Positions 53,201 through 64,000 of a stretch of 64,000 nucleotides of DNA are shown one piece after another. This DNA comes from Mastigias papua. Its lineage: Eukaryota > Cnidaria > Scyphozoa > Rhizostomeae > Mastigiidae. Position numbers and translations under genes: made by a program. Below the pieces are notes generated by a model that was not told the DNA's origin, did no database searches, and saw only the letters and a list, made by a program, of their open reading frames with translations. The DNA lies in the NCBI GenBank assembly GCA_964019165.1, contig OZ025274.1:10012407-10076406 (forward strand), given 5' to 3'. Positions within the stretch are counted from its first letter, which is position 1, and each line of letters opens with the position of its first letter.

Positions 53201-55480
53201 ATGGAGAGCCGCGGCTGTTCAGCTAAATGAACTCCCCGTCCAATGATGAATAAAAGCATTACAGGGCTTGGAACAACTTTTGGACTTTTGGGCATTTATT
53301 TAGAAGAATAATTGTTTATTGTTTAATACACCACACGTTAGACTTGATGAAGTTTAAATTTAACATCAATATTATTGAAACAAAACTGAACATAATATGC
53401 TTTGAGTAATAGCAGTTGCCTAGAAAACAGCATGGTTGAGTAGGGAAATTAGGTACGTTTTTGCCACAAACTGGAATCGTCAAAAGAGCTGCGTGTGAAG
53501 TGAGGCAAGAAACCAGATATTGTGTAATATGTTGATAATTTCAATATTGTATGGGTTGGTTGTATAAGACTTTGATTGATTGCTTCTTTGAACAATTTTT
53601 GCTCATCAGTGAGATACTAGTTGTTTAATTTCACATATGATAAATCTCAGCAAAGTTAAATGAAGAGAGAGCGTGTCTAATTTGATAGTCATTTCTATAC
53701 CTCCCGTTTTCCTCCCGTTTATGAATTCTGATCTCCCATTTTACCCCGTCTTTTTTGAATGAAAATGTATCAAACTCCCCCTTTTAAAAAACATTTGGAT
53801 AGAATGTATGCCGTCCTTTAAGGTGGATGACTGGTCAAAAAATGATAGATCTCTCTAAAGTTATCAATTTTTGATTTATGCTTGATTTTACTAATTTATA
53901 CGTCAAAGAATCAGACTTTGCACTTATAATTGATAAATGATAGCTTTACAGTAGAGAAATCAAAGGTTTTTGAAGGATAGGTGTGTTACCAAGCAAGTAA
54001 ATCTGTTATATTTCCTTTCACCTTTACGGGTCTTTTTAGATATTCCTCTTTTCGTAAGTGCTAGACCCTATATATCGTTTGAAAACCCTATTCCTCTGCT
54101 TTTCAATGGTAGTTTCTAAAAGAGAATTTGATCTACCTGTGGGAGGCTAGAAGGACGTCAATCCTACCTTGAGCACTTACATGGCTTGAATAGACAAACT
54201 GCTAGCCCTCTTAGAAGCGTCACACGGCTTCGATGGTAGGGTGACTTTACCCCAAGGCGATCCTACCTGACGTATAAACGCTACAATGAATGATGATAGA
54301 GGAAGGTGACCCTTTTAGCAGGGTAGCCCTACCTCCATGTAAACAGGCCCTTATTTGTATGGGGTTATGTCACCTTCCTTCACTGGCATGGGATTAGCCA
54401 AATGACGCACGTGTCACAATGTCTTGTCACCACTTCTATGGTCAGCACTGACAAGCAACCGATAACTGTCTATATTCACGCATGCGTGACTTGAATACCA
54501 GCTTTATTGAATGTCATATACCTCAGGATGTCCAGTTTATCTAGGTGAGCCAACCTTCGAAAGTTGTCAGACAACACACTGCAAAGGTCTATCACACCTC
54601 AAAAGTAAGTAGATTCCAGTATCACAAATGACCTGCTACAACTATATTCAGCGACAGCAAAACGGGCTGACTGAGGGCATTTGCCCCAGTTTTCTTCATG
54701 AACAAGTGTGTAATTCGCCTGAATGCGGAAAGGTTTAGAAAGTGCCAACAGCAAGCTAAGAAAGAAATTGCAAAGGACCCCGTCTTACTGTTTGGCGTAA
54801 AATTCGATTACTCAGTCTCTCTTAGATGGCAATGCAGTAAAGAAGTATGGAAGTGCCGGCTGTGAAAGTGACGTCAGAGCATAGAGATCGCCCAAACGTT
54901 TTATGGGACTCAGCCCTCTGTAAGTACCCCTGTGGCATCATCCCTGTTTTTCTTATAGGCTGATATGAGATCATCTACAAACAAAACAAAAATATCATCA
55001 TCGTATTATTTACAGTTTGTTAACGTATATAGATAATACAAACTAATAAAAACCGGTTGGTTTCTACAAAAAGGAGATATTTGATAATAATGCAACGAAA
55101 CCTTTATTTACAAATTTAGGAATTACAAGATTTGCCATCCTACTTTACGATCCCGTTTCTAAATTATTTCAAGGTGCCAGCTCTCTTTTTTTCATCATCT
55201 AGAGTATTCCATTGGAGACTACCTCTAAACGAGAGAGAGAATCTCGTCATTTGGTGCGGAGACTTTAAGGTATATCCTTTCCAACAAAAGCTCCCAGATA
55301 TGTGAATGATTTATTTAGTTATTGCTCTTATAGATTTCAGTCATGAGGAATTGTAGGTTCTTCTGATGTACTGAATTACAATTACATACTAGATCAAATG
55401 AACCTGAAATAGCGCACTCACATAACATCAATATCTTCATGAATTATGTATCTAATAATACAAGCATGAAGTTTGACAGT
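53200..55480. other. intergenic, no recognisable gene
   Basis: Short broken frames only. Around 54.1-54.4 kb several short motifs (GGTAGGGTGAC, ACCTCCATGTAAAC) recur in altered form and may be the remains of small transposons. Nothing can be named. Confidence 0.4.
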
Positions 55481-55488
55481 AGTACAGA

Positions 55489-55947
55489 GTTTGATGTGCC
55501 TATTCAAATTCAAAACAGACCCAACTCAGAAAATATCACCAAAAGCTATTTTTAGACTGGACTACTTGGCCCCAGCCCTCGTTTTTATTTCCTTTTATAA
55601 ATATAAAACCAAATGTGCTAATCTATTAAAATGTAGTATTTTCACGCATTTTCCAGTGTTTAATACAATGCATGCTGCATGTCCACTTCAGAAAATGCCC
55701 CAGAAGCTATTTTTAGACAATGTCTCTTGGTTCCAGCTCTCTAGAATCTTTTCATCTATAGCTTATGATTTGTTTTACGAATAAGACTGAAATGCAATAA
55801 TATTGCATACATTGAAGTGCTGAAGTCGATCAACAACAAATTACTTCCAAAAATGCCCCAGAAGGCACTTTTTGACACAGGTACTTGTACCCAATCCTCC
55901 ACAAAGAATTCATCTATAACGCTGTATAACTTGGAAGCCAATTTCTA
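55489..55947 (+). repeat. left arm of a large diverged inverted repeat
   Basis: Matches the reverse complement of 57656-58307 over many blocks: TACAGAGTTTGATG, ACTCAGAAAATATC, TTATAAATATAAAACC, AATACAATGCATGCT, GAATAAGACTGAAAT, AAATTACTTCCAAAAATG, and CTTGGAAGCCAATT. It is shorter than its partner because about 180 bases present at 57860-58045 are absent here. Confidence 0.75.
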
Positions 55948-57655
55948 ACAGGCACATCGTCCATTATGGCTTTTTCCATGAGCAATACTGTAGATGCAGC
56001 GTCCTCTATGCATAGGGTAATGCAGCGTCCTCTATTTGGGGCCTACGATACTCTTTTGAAGGAGTTGTGCTTCGCCGAAGAAAAAGGCTACACAAAAAAT
56101 CCCAGAACATTTGATAAAAGTTTCTCTTTTATTGAACCCTGTTCTCTTTAGTATTCAGCAATGAATAGTTCTATTTCTTCATTTTATTGCACTTTGGCCG
56201 CGCTGATTCGTGGTACAGTGCGGAATTTCATGATACAGGTTACACGGAAACGTAGGCGAGGAAACAATTTCATTCATTTATCGTTCGATTTGTCGAATGG
56301 AACAGAGCATGTTCGATTCTTAAAACATCTGACCGTGTAAGAGGGCCTTAAGTTGGACAATTTGACTGGGCTATGAACATATTGTTGCCTCTAGCAGAGC
56401 CTTAGAACTACGCATCCAGGTAGACAGCTTACCTCTCCCTGCGTAGGAGGATTGTGTGCCACGTCAACAAGTGCATCTGCGGAATCATGAATGTGAACCA
56501 TCCGAATATTTCCCTTTTCTTGCGCCAAACGCGACCCAGAGGTGCTTGAGATCCAACTGTTGAAATAAACTCGCTATGACGACCGTGTTTTGTAGCAAAG
56601 GTTGGTTTTACATTGCTACCTCTCATGCCCGCGTTTGGACAGACACATTACGTGTAATAAAATTCTTGCATCAGTCTCCTATTGAGTACATGAAGAAAGC
56701 TGCTCCATGTTAATAGTCTCACGATTACTTGGAACATTATTATTAATGACAAATGGAACCTGTGTGCGAGATAATGCAACTTCAGTTTTGCATATTGCAG
56801 CAATAAGCTGAAAGAGCCTGCTTTATCTTGGCTTACACGTAGAAACATTCTTCTTTTTCAGATGATAGGTATGTTGTCCGAGACGCATATCCTCACCCTG
56901 CCCTAGTTTTTCTCTTGCAGAGGCCTAGACCCTGTCCTCTCTGTAGAAGTCACACACAGTGTTTATACGACTTATACAAGTTCCTTTCATGTTGGCAAAC
57001 AATTGCCAAGTGAACTCATTTCTGTAGTACTCTCTAAAGGTGGTAGTTTCTCTGGGTGCAGCCAATTGTAACAATACAAGCCCCATGTATTACAGGTTCG
57101 GTGACATTAAGTTCTTCATATCGTGTCTCGGCATATTTGGAAAATATTTTCATGGTAATCGATTCCATTGTGTGCCACATTTTGCCATACTATGGTAATT
57201 TGGGCATGTGAGTGATTATGATACAGAAAATATAATGATGGTCACCGATCTTAACATTTCAAATGCTAGGGCAATACACTTTCTGTTAAATATAAGAAGG
57301 TTGGTTTTCATCCAGTACTGAAACTTTCCTAGTTTTTTCATGATTTCAGTACTGAAACCTTCTTAAGACTTTCTTTGCATGAATAGCCGAGTTTGCTTAA
57401 TACGACAGTGATCCACAGATAGACAAGCACTACATAAATATAACACTCTGCTACCTCTTTTGCCACAAGAAATCCATGCAAAGTAAGTACAATGGAGGAT
57501 TTTCTTGAGTGAACATTGGAATTTAAAAGCTATATTATCAAGTTTCCTAGGCTTCAGAATTTCAAAACTGAACTTTCTTAATTTTTTGAGCAGTCGAGTT
57601 GCACTTTCCTATAAACCACATTCTTATGGCAATAGCGTGTACTTTCAGCCGTTAT

Positions 57656-58307
57656 CGCAATTGGCTTCCAAATTATACAGGGCAATAGATGGATTATAAT
57701 CTATGGAGGATTGGGCACAAGTACCTGTGTCAGAAAGTACCATCTGGGCCATTTTTGGAAGTAATTTGTTGCCCATCGACTTCAGAACTTCAATGTATGC
57801 AATGCTATTAGATTTCAGTCTTATTCGTAAAACACAGAATCCAGGAAAATGCCCAACCTTCCGGCTGTGAAATCTTCATGATAAACCTTCCTCTTTTAAG
57901 ACTATCAAAACTAGCCAAAGTTTTTCAACTCTGCATTGTGTATGTCTCGGAAGAAGCTTTTACTGTAAATGGGCTATGCCTTTGACAGTCGATGTCACAT
58001 AGTATGAAACTTCGCTGAAACTGGATTGTCGATACAAATTTCAAAACCTTGTAGAGAGCTGGAGCCAAGAGACCTTTTTAAAAATAGCTTTTGGGGCATT
58101 TTCTGAAATGGGCATGTAGCATGCATTGTATTAAACACTGAAAAATGTGTAAAAATACTGCATTTTAATAGATAAGGACATCAGGTTTTATATTTATAAA
58201 AGTAAATAAAAGTGAGGGCTGGGACCAAGTAACTCTGTCTAAAAATAGTTTTTGGGGATATTTTCTGAGTTGGATCTGTCTTAAATTTGAATAGGAACAT
58301 CAAACTC
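57656..58307 (-). repeat. right arm of the large diverged inverted repeat
   Basis: Inverse partner of 55489-55947. Within it a degenerate unit recurs about three times, with the core 'ggct-ggg-accaag ... aaaaatag-ttttggg-cattttctga'. One more weak copy lies beyond the arm at about 58360-58430. So the arm is built from satellite-like units. The 1.7 kb between the arms has no recognisable coding sequence. Confidence 0.7.
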
Positions 58308-59107
58308 TGTACTTAAAATGCACAATTTGATTCATAAGCGGGTGCACTAGGAAGTAATTTGTAGGTGGATAGAAATATCAGGACCAAGGGCTGAGCCACC
58401 TTTGTCAAAACGAGGAAAGATTGCCAGGGCTCAGTTTCCCTTTTAAATGAGCGCATGCTAGTTTGGTGATTTCCTATTATGGTACTAAATACCGGTTTTT
58501 TCTGTGGGTGTGGCTGTGGGCGTGGTCCCAGAAAGAATGGCTACAGCACAATCACCTTTGTTACATTTTTAGGACGGTGCAACTGATGAGAAGATAAAAT
58601 ATGGAAACAAATACTGCTTAAGAAACTAGCGTTTATGATTTAGGAAAAATGGCTATTTGAGATCTTCACATGTTTTCAGGAATGTACGTAAAGTATCAAA
58701 CAGTCTTGCAGAAAACAAATACTCTATCAACTATATATAGCAACGGAAAATATTTTAAGTGTTCATATAGTTTTGTGATTTGGTTAACTTGGAAAATATA
58801 GTGTTATCAGCTGACAAGGTATTAGCCCCACACCTTCCAAAAGATACCCCTGCTCATTGGCAATACTGGCTTTAGTGCGTTGAGCAGATTCTACCTACAG
58901 CAATGAAAGTGGCTTTAGCTGGAAAACTGAGTCTGAGTACACCCCCAGTGATATGACAAACAACTTCAAGTGTAGATCTAGTGAAGGTGACAGTGATTGT
59001 TTGTGCACACCCTATGCTGAAAATGATGGCAAGAACATTTATTGTACAAAAATGAGAATTTTGTGATAGAAAATCGCATGTTTTAACATTTCTTCAAGAA
59101 TCTGACC

Positions 59108-59208
59108 ATGAAAAGTGGAGGGAAAAGGCGAATTGGGAGTAAGCAGGTTCCAATGATATGCGCTGTATTGTTGTTGGCAGGAACAACAGCTCTATTTTTT
59201 GTATTTGT
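59108..59208 (+). CDS. ZDHHC5/8-type gene exon 1
   Basis: ATG, a short basic cytoplasmic stretch (K-S-G-G-K-R-R-I), then the first membrane segment. Donor GT|GTGAGT at 59209 in phase 2. A non-coding upstream exon is possible. Confidence 0.82.
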
Positions 59209-61763
59209 GTGAGTAGTCCTGCTTGTGATTATTTCATGAAAACCTGTGATGGATCACTCTTCTGTTATCCTCACAGGTGTATTTGCAATTAAATTCATGC
59301 TTTATGTACTATTTTCATGCACATCACAAATCACTCCTGTTCTCTAGTAACCCAGGACATTTCATGACAGTGACAAGATCTGTATGTGAGCTCATTCCTC
59401 ACTTATCTTCTGTGTTTAGTCTCATATATGAATTGCGAAAAGTAGAAAAATCTATCAGTTGCGCTTTTGAGCATGATAAGATTACAGAAGCAAGATACAA
59501 CAAGCAACATTTTGCCCACGTTCATGGCCTTTCCCGAAAATATCAGGAAATTTAATGATCAGAGATGGTTGAAATTTCATACTTATGAAGACTACATGCC
59601 TGTTACCTAAGAGTGAAATCAAACAGCAGCTAAATTTATGTTTACTATAGTTAATGCGGAATATTATCCCCAGGGAAGAGGTCAGTTGTGTATCTTATTT
59701 GAGCAATGTGGCTCTTCTATTGCTTGCAGCAGGAAGTCGCCAGAAGTTGTTGACAGTGGTGGAAAAATGATTTGTAAATGAGTGAAAGACTTATATCTGT
59801 TTTTAGTATTTTTTATTAAAATACAATCACTCTCAAATATTTTTGTAGGGGACCATTTGTTACAGATGACCTTTCAATATTTGTCACAGTCTATGAAGGT
59901 GTTTTGACATTTTTTGTCTTTGTCATGTTTGCACATGCAACAGTTCGTGATCCTGGTATTTTACCCAGAGGTGAGACAGGTTAATAACATTCTGAGGCAT
60001 CTCATAACTACCTAAGGCCTTTTTTGTACTTTCTTCACTGATTGACAGCAGTTATGAAGTCTTGTGTGCATATCTGCCTATCTATACAATGCAGTTGCTA
60101 TTTGGAAGCCAAGCATTTCCTGCAAGTGTTTTTACTGGCAGTATTCATAACTTTCTGAGGTGTTTCATAACTACCTATCTTCATAATAATTAATTTATTT
60201 CATTTTAATGGGTAGTGATTATTAGGCTGGTTTTGATACATACAATTGACCTTTGTACAATAAGTTTATCTAGATGCAAAAATCCATATAGCTGCTCTCT
60301 TTATAAATGGTTGTGGGAATGGAAAAATTTTTCAGATCCCATAATTGTTATGCAGTAAACTGCAAAAGAGCATTTTTATCTAAAGTTATCTCTGTCTAAT
60401 TTGAACTCTATGGGGGAATATAGAATTGTTTGAATCTCAGAAAGTTTAAATTATATGAGTTCCAGATCTTATGTCAGTTACGTCCTAAATGTATGTCTTT
60501 AAGACCATAACTATATTGAATTTTTTCAGAGTTGTTTGAAAAAGTCTTTTATGATACTTTGCTTCTTTCAGCCAGACAGTCCTTTCTTTTCTAGCATATT
60601 AATCTTTTCCACCTTTTCTAGCATTTCTATTAAGTTTTTGAAAATGAGGGTGAATAAAATGTTGCAGAAAGTCAAGAGAAAACACTTTCATTTCTTTTGA
60701 ATATTATCTACAGATTATGTTTTGAAGCATCTAGAAATATACACTGGCCCTGAAATTCAAAGAAACACAGAACTTGTAATCCCTGTCTGTTGCCAAGATT
60801 CAATGGATTTCCTATTACTCTAACATGACACTTTGCAAAGGCATTACTTCTTAAAAAGTGTAAAATTGTTTTGCAAAACTCTCACTGCTGCCTTTATCCA
60901 AATTTCCAACAACTGAACATAGCATAGTATGGTGTGTAGGATGTCGGTATTAGCACCCACAGAGCATACACTGAAGTAGAGCACTTATAGCATGAGTTTG
61001 TTTCTGGGCATTACCATGAAGTTTGAATTAGAAAGATTTTTCTCTTCAAGGGAACAACTAAATCGGTTGAACTAGAAAGATTTCAAATAACAGATTCAAA
61101 TTTTTTGAGGTTTTTTTATAGAGCCCAAGTTTGAGTTGTACATAAGTTCTGATTAGACAGAATTCAATTTATATGGAATTGTACAATACCATAGAAGTAA
61201 TATAAGAATAGTAATGGATTGATTGCTATACAACAAAAATATCAATGATAAACTTAGATAGCTCTTTGATCAATATTCAAATTAATGTCACATTAGTAAT
61301 TGGCATTTCTAGCCATTTGCATGCTTCCTACCTTCTAGTTGCAAATCTTTGTTTTTGTTATAGTCTGTTATGATAATAGTCCACATACTAGGTTACTAGG
61401 TTATATTATGCACATTGGGAAAGCAGTAGACATGCATCAGAAATATTTTTCTTAACTTATGTGAGACTTCATCTATATTAGGTGTATGTTTGGCAGGCTT
61501 GTAGTGTGTTAATTATCTTTAAGCATTATCTTTCAATCACAGCAACATTGTACATTGCATTTCTTTTTGGAATTATGGCATCTTTCTTTGATCATGTTTT
61601 AGCCAAGCCAGACTCAGATTATGAAGAAGATGATTTTCGGCAACCAATTTATAAGAATGTGGAGATCAGTCAAATAACTGTGAAAATGAAATGGTGCGAA
61701 ACTTGCCGATTTTATAGGCCTCCAAGGTGCTCACATTGTAGTGTTTGTAATGCATGTGTAGAA
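59108..61763 (+). CDS. ZDHHC5/8-type palmitoyltransferase, first three coding exons (continues beyond the window)
   Basis: The encoded enzyme transfers palmitate to protein cysteines at membranes. Exons 59108-59208, 59849-59970 and 61603-61763 join in phase (2, then 1, then 0) to 128 codons. The first hydrophobic segment, with [14 protein letters not shown], lies in exon 1 and the second, [10 protein letters not shown], in exon 2, ending R-D-P-G-I-L-P-R. Exon 3 gives [14 protein letters not shown] and then the cysteine-rich part of the DHHC domain: [19 protein letters not shown]. It stops at C-V-E, just before the DHHC tetrad itself. Order and wording match ZDHHC5 and ZDHHC8. No following exon is visible up to 64000, so the catalytic tetrad lies outside. 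Confidence 0.9.
59849..59970 (+). CDS. ZDHHC5/8-type gene exon 2
   Basis: Acceptor TTTTTGTAG, donor AGAG|GTGAGA. Encodes the lumenal loop (G-P-F-V-T-D-D) and the second membrane segment, ending at the conserved D-P-G motif. Confidence 0.9.
61603..61763 (+). CDS. ZDHHC5/8-type gene exon 3 (start of the cysteine-rich domain)
   Basis: Acceptor CATGTTTTAG, donor GAA|GTAAGT. 53 codons plus the split Ala codon. Holds the zinc-binding Cys and His residues that precede the DHHC tetrad. Confidence 0.92.
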
Positions 61764-62097
61764 GTAAGTATTAAGTTTACTTATCATCTGATTAGACTCT
61801 ATTTTTAGTCAGAATGTGAACAGAGTAGCAAATGATGATATCAATATCAACAATGTTCAAGCAAGGATTCTTAAGCTTTTTGGTTTATGAACTGCTGGCA
61901 TTCATGGGAAAGGCATGTGATCACATGCACACACCTGCAACTTCCCATGTCTGCACCTTCCCATGCAGTCCTTCCAACTGCCATGAAGTGGCATGTTGTC
62001 ATTTGTTGTCATATCATCATCATCATTACTCAGTGTTCATTTTGATTCATTTCATTTCATTAATGTGAATGGAGCCATATATATCCATACTTTAAAG

Positions 62098-62933
62098 GAA
62101 GAAACTGTTGCGGGAAGAAACTGTCGCGGGAATTAACTGTCGTGAGATAGATCTCGCGACTTTCGCGACAGTTTCTTCTGCGAAAGATCGTTTTTGGCCC
62201 TTTTGCAACAGTTAATTCCCGCGACTTTTCAGTTTTTCAGGGAAATTTCAACACAATTCTTGAATTTTTTAAAAATTGTGTGGGTCCATCAGGTACAAAA
62301 CACGAACTTCAAAGACAATTTTTGACAGCAACATGTCTCTTTTGTCGTGTCTGCATCCATCAGAGTTACATTTAATTGAAGAGATAATTGATAACATGAC
62401 ACACCATAGTGGCTTCCATTGGAGAAATAAAACACACATAAGATTAAACACACATAATATAATAGAACTAGTTCAAGGGCATTAATATCATGTTCTCTAA
62501 TATAGTCTGGACAAATAAGAAAACCTGAGAAATAAGAAATGCCAAGCTGAAACTGGAGCCAAATCTACTTAAAAAAAGCATGTATCGTTGCAATTGTTTT
62601 TGGTGATTTTAAAAGCTTCATTTTTCTACCTAACGGACTCTTGTAATCAGATTGTGACATCCTTTTTTGATTGCCAATATTCTGGTTTAAAGTGTCAGTG
62701 AGCTAACACATTTTCAATTTTCGTAAAGTTTTATTTGGTTTTGTTTAAGATTCGGCTTTCGTGGAAAGAAAAAACCAAAAAATGTTACTCATCCAGCAAT
62801 TCGCGACAGTTAATTCCCGCAAAAATTACATTTTCCAGTGTTCGCAACAGTTAATTCCCGCGACAGTTTATACACAAAAAATTCAAATCATTCGCAACTT
62901 TCACGACAGTTTCTTCCCGCGACAGTTTCTTCC
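62098..62933. mobile_element. MITE-like element with CpG-rich inverted and repeated motifs
   Basis: Both ends carry two copies of a GGAAGAAACTGTCGC-type unit in inverse orientation (62098-62130 and 62901-62933). Between them, GCGACAGTTAATTCCCGC-type motifs recur at about 62121-62142, 62204-62222, 62802-62818 and 62840-62860. Ends lie next to TTTAAA and ATAAAG, so a TA duplication is possible but not shown. No protein-coding content. It sits in the intron after ZDHHC exon 3. Confidence 0.72.
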
Positions 62934-62960
62934 ATAAAGTAGTTTTTAGCTTCGTTTTCA

Positions 62961-63046
62961 TTTAGCTCCATTTCTAACCGCAATTTCATTTATCTTTGTG
63001 TTGGGGAGGGGAGTAATGTCAAAGAAACACCAGAAATGGAGCTAAA
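62961..63046. repeat. perfect 15-bp inverted repeat
   Basis: TTTAGCTCCATTTCT at 62961-62975 and its exact reverse complement at 63032-63046, with a 56-base loop. AACAGGGCCTAAG just outside at about 63083-63095 resembles the end of a small transposon. Confidence 0.6.
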
Positions 63047-63099
63047 GATATCCATTTTTGTCCAAAAATTGAGTATTGTGTGAACAGGGCCTAAGTGTA

Positions 63100-64000
63100 G
63101 CTATTTTAATCCTTATGATATGCTTCTCGTTATAGCATTAGATAAATGCTTTTAATGGTAGATTATATCTACCAAGGTCAGAAATAACTTTATCTGCCAA
63201 GATCGATTATATCTGCACAGATCTAATTTTCCATTTGTGGTAGAGCTCCATATGTGCACCATGTGCACAACTATGGAGGGGGGTCCTGGAGGTCAAAACC
63301 CCCTGCCCCTTACTTTCAGAAGCATAAGAGTATCCTTTTTCTTGAAATATTTTGGATCTATTAATTGCATTTTTTCTGAATAGATCTTGTTATGATCACC
63401 CTTAGACTTAAAAGTAGAAAAGTCTTGAAAATTCATGTGTCAACCAGGCCCATAGCCAAGGGGGAGGGCCAGAGAGATGGCCCTTTTTGAGTTTTTGAAC
63501 TTTGACTCTGTGCCCTAAAATAAATGGTGCATTTTTACATTTTTTGCCTCATCTTTGCATTCATCAAATTAGGTTTACTTGGAAGCACATAATGACTTTT
63601 CATCACAGCATATAGACAGCACTCGCATCATAGATGGCAATTTCTAGTCTTCTTTCTTCACAACTCTTCCTCAGTGAAACCAACCAGAGATTTTGACCAT
63701 GCTAATCTTTCATATGACAGGAATGTTCTGATGGAAGAAATGAAATCCAGTATTGTCTTTTATTTCATGGAAGTCTAAGTGGCAAGAGTTTGGAACTTAA
63801 TTTCTTGATATATTTTGATTATTTTTTCCAAATGGAGAAAGTCATTGATATTTTATAGCTCCATAGGCAAGTGACACAGATTGGAGGAGGGAGGCATTCT
63901 ATCATGTTATGAGATAAAACAGCTATTTAGTACATCTTGAGATGCACTCTTAGAAATATTTGGGGTCTTTCACACTTGCCCTGCCCCACCATTGCCTAAA
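63100..64000. other. no recognisable feature; presumably intron of the ZDHHC-type gene
   Basis: AT-rich, no exon-like frame. I looked for a codon series for the DHHC tetrad in plus-strand frames and did not find it. Confidence 0.5.

Noticed and set aside
62269..62485. Small frames on both strands inside the CpG-rich MITE-like element
   Set aside because: Short, no motif and no splice context; more likely chance frames.

Overview
The window is a piece of an AT-rich animal genome, most likely an invertebrate; I cannot place it to phylum. The evidence is spliced protein-coding genes with GT-AG introns of 0.6 to 8 kb, two recognisable metazoan housekeeping genes (an AFG1-like mitochondrial ATPase and a ZDHHC5/8-type palmitoyltransferase), and a heavy, nested load of animal-type retroelements (BEL/Pao, DIRS, CR1-like, R2-like, RTE-like and Penelope-like). 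I see no rRNA, tRNA, CRISPR array or bacterial operon structure.

Layout. 1-6.5 kb is transposon debris: a BEL/Pao pol relic, a possible short LTR, a broken copy of a multicopy element-associated protein, and a minus-strand CR1-like LINE. 6.6-13.4 kb is a second minus-strand LINE split by a complete plus-strand DIRS retrotransposon at 8156-12965. The DIRS element has intact gag, RT/RNase H/methyltransferase and tyrosine-recombinase frames, inverted termini and an internal complementary region. 13.6-18.0 kb is AFG1L on the minus strand (two exons, 632 residues). 18.4-23.1 kb is a decayed plus-strand CR1-like LINE whose first ORF carries an SGNH/esterase domain interrupted by a 556-bp solo LTR with a 5-bp target duplication. 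A BEL/Pao gag relic follows.

24.4-45.0 kb holds a nine-exon plus-strand gene ('gene A') that I assembled from splice sites with matching phases. It encodes 676 residues of unknown family, with a lysine-rich N-terminus, a repeated ETV-acidic module, an Asp-rich stretch and a C-terminal CaaX box. Its introns are full of LINE, R2-like and Penelope-like relics, a perfect 48-copy ATGT microsatellite and a 1.2-kb transposon-like element with arrayed 21-bp repeats in its inverted ends. 45-50 kb holds LINE debris. 50.4-51.5 kb is a second, intronless plus-strand gene ('gene B', 373 residues), also with a basic N-terminus, acidic middle and cysteine-rich CaaX end. 51.7-53.2 kb is an RTE-like LINE relic. 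55.5-58.3 kb is a large diverged inverted repeat built of satellite-like units. 59.1-61.8 kb holds the first three coding exons of a ZDHHC5/8-type gene that runs off the right edge. A CpG-rich MITE-like element at about 62.1-62.9 kb lies in its next intron.

How parts relate. The host genes show no operon logic. Genes A and B share architecture (basic N-terminus, acidic middle, predicted prenylation plus neighbouring cysteines) and strand, so both may be peripheral membrane proteins; a tandem family is an inference. The retroelements record insertion order: LINE first, then DIRS into it; CR1-like LINE first, then an LTR element into it, later reduced to a solo LTR.
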